This document shows, in pieces, positions 19,824 through 20,567 of a stretch of DNA of 20,567 nucleotides. Every line of letters starts with the position of its first letter. The stretch's first letter is position 1. The notes below the pieces were generated by a model. The model did not search any database, was not told where the DNA came from, and was given only the letters and a program-made list of their open reading frames with translations. Source of the stretch: an uncultured Burkholderiales bacterium. Its GTDB lineage: Bacteria; Pseudomonadota; Gammaproteobacteria; Burkholderiales; Burkholderiaceae_E. Both the position numbers and the translations under genes were made by a program. The stretch is taken from contig CAIXXI010000091.1 of the NCBI GenBank assembly GCA_903923345.1, positions 1 to 20,567 of the forward strand. The letters are read 5' to 3'.

Positions 19824-20567
19824 ATGAATTTTCAAGTCAATCGGAACAGTTCCAGACCCCGTCGGCCTGGTTTCGCGACGGCCGCACTTCTGATGGCGGC
19901 TGCTCTGCAGATGTCGACCCCATATGCGCAATCGACGGGTGCCGCAGATGCGACCGCCCTGCCGGAGCCCGCCGCGTCAGCGGCGCAGCCGCCTCGGGAT
20001 GACTACCGACTCGGCGCCGGAGACGCGCTCAGGATCCAGGTCTTTCAAAGTCCCGATCTCAGTATCGAGGCCCGCATCTCGGAGTCGGGCGTGATCTCTT
20101 ACCCGCTGATCGGAGTGGTCAAGGTGGCGGGTCTGTCCCCGGGCGATCTCGAAAGACATCTGGCGCAGCGGCTGCGCGACGGAAAATTCCTGCAAAACCC
20201 GCAGGTGACCGTGAATGTGACCACCTTCAGAAGCCAGCAGGTCTCGGTCCTGGGCAGTGTGGTCCGACCGGGTCGCTATCCGATCGAGACAACCGGCACC
20301 CGGCTATCGGAGATGTTGTCGCTCGCCGGCGGCTTGTCACCGACCGGAGCCGAAGAGGTGGTCGTGGTGACGCAGCGCGATGGCCGAACCGTCCGGCTGG
20401 AGGTCGATCTGGCCAGAATGTTCGCCGTCGGCGATCTGGAGCGGGATGTGGTCATGCAGGCCGGTGACGTGATCTATGTGGGCCGTGCACCGCAGTACTA
20501 CATCTATGGGCAGGTACAGCGGCCCGGCATGTACGGCGTCGACCGAGGCCTGACCCTCGCGCAGGCG
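19824..20567 (+). CDS. Polysaccharide export protein, EpsE/Wza family (3' end outside window)
   Basis: The frame is open from ATG 19824 to the end of the window, giving 248 residues and no stop. A signal peptide (about 1-36) ends in T-P-Y-A-Q with no lipobox Cys, unlike classical Wza, which is a lipoprotein. The Poly_export domain begins at D-Y-R-L-G-A-G-D-A-L-R-I-Q-V-F (about residue 60) with S-G-V-I-S-Y-P-L-I-G and N-P-Q-V-T-V-N-V. It is followed by one SLBB domain starting V-S-V-L-G-S-V-V-R-P-G-R-Y. A second SLBB domain begins at Y-Y-I-Y-G-Q-V-Q-R-P-G-M-Y and is cut off. The protein would form the outer-membrane and periplasmic channel for the exopolysaccharide. AGGGG upstream serves as the ribosome binding site. 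A chain-length regulator gene is expected next, outside the window. Confidence 0.93.
   Translation, partial: MNFQVNRNSSRPRRPGFATAALLMAAALQMSTPYAQSTGAADATALPEPAASAAQPPRDDYRLGAGDALRIQVFQSPDLSIEARISESGVISYPLIGVVKVAGLSPGDLERHLAQRLRDGKFLQNPQVTVNVTTFRSQQVSVLGSVVRPGRYPIETTGTRLSEMLSLAGGLSPTGAEEVVVVTQRDGRTVRLEVDLARMFAVGDLERDVVMQAGDVIYVGRAPQYYIYGQVQRPGMYGVDRGLTLAQA

Noticed and set aside
18585..20567. Exosortase/PEP-CTERM system marker proteins
   Set aside because: EpsL/EpsE-like genes hint at such a cluster, but no protein in the window ends with a PEP motif plus helix plus basic tail, and no exosortase is present.

Overview
The window is GC-rich and looks like a chromosomal piece of a betaproteobacterium, most likely Burkholderiales. 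The evidence is the RpoH sequence type, a heme A synthase / heme O synthase / SCO gene order typical of that group, and a CIRCE operator in front of rpoH. There are no tRNA or rRNA genes, no CRISPR array and no intact mobile element. Most genes build or export an extracellular polysaccharide. Two ordinary housekeeping blocks, cytochrome oxidase assembly and the heat-shock sigma factor, sit between the polysaccharide genes.

Region 1 (1-4416, plus strand) holds the end of a glycosyltransferase, a PST/Wzx-like membrane flippase, a GT4 glycosyltransferase and a DUF1972-type glycosyltransferase. Together these would assemble and flip an oligosaccharide repeat unit. Region 2 (4373-9866, minus strand) is the least understood part. 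Read from 9866 downwards it contains a tiny signal-peptide protein, a GMC flavin oxidoreductase, a membrane-anchored DUF2264 protein and two paralogous lipoproteins of unknown function that share a Trp-Cys-Cys-Gly-Arg motif. The first three genes are joined by TGATG stop/start overlaps. The two lipoprotein genes follow after a 344-base gap and are separated from each other by a hairpin-rich spacer. All five products are predicted to act in the envelope, so this is the best candidate for an undescribed system.

Region 3 (9981-13268, plus strand) is a tight operon: a membrane-anchored protein with a CxxxC motif, heme A synthase (ctaA/cox15), heme O synthase (ctaB/cyoE) and a SCO copper-chaperone lipoprotein. 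Its promoter seems to place transcription initiation at the first start codon.

Region 4 (13320-17311) has a minus-strand undecaprenyl-phosphate sugar phosphotransferase, the priming enzyme of repeat-unit synthesis. Divergent from it are UDP-glucose dehydrogenase and a UDP-glucuronate 4-epimerase-like enzyme, which would supply UDP-GlcA and UDP-GalA. Region 5 (17317-18350, minus strand) is rpoH with a strong terminator and a CIRCE element overlapping its promoter. Region 6 (18340 to the end, plus strand) begins with an AT-rich stretch carrying a repeat that resembles REP/RAYT-associated sequences. It is followed by an EpsL-like outer-membrane beta-barrel protein and an EpsE/Wza-like export protein that runs off the window.

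The genes fit a Wzx/Wzy-type pathway: priming, sugar-nucleotide supply, glycosyl transfer, flipping and outer-membrane export. No polymerase (Wzy), chain-length regulator (Wzc) or exosortase is seen here; these would be expected beyond the right edge.
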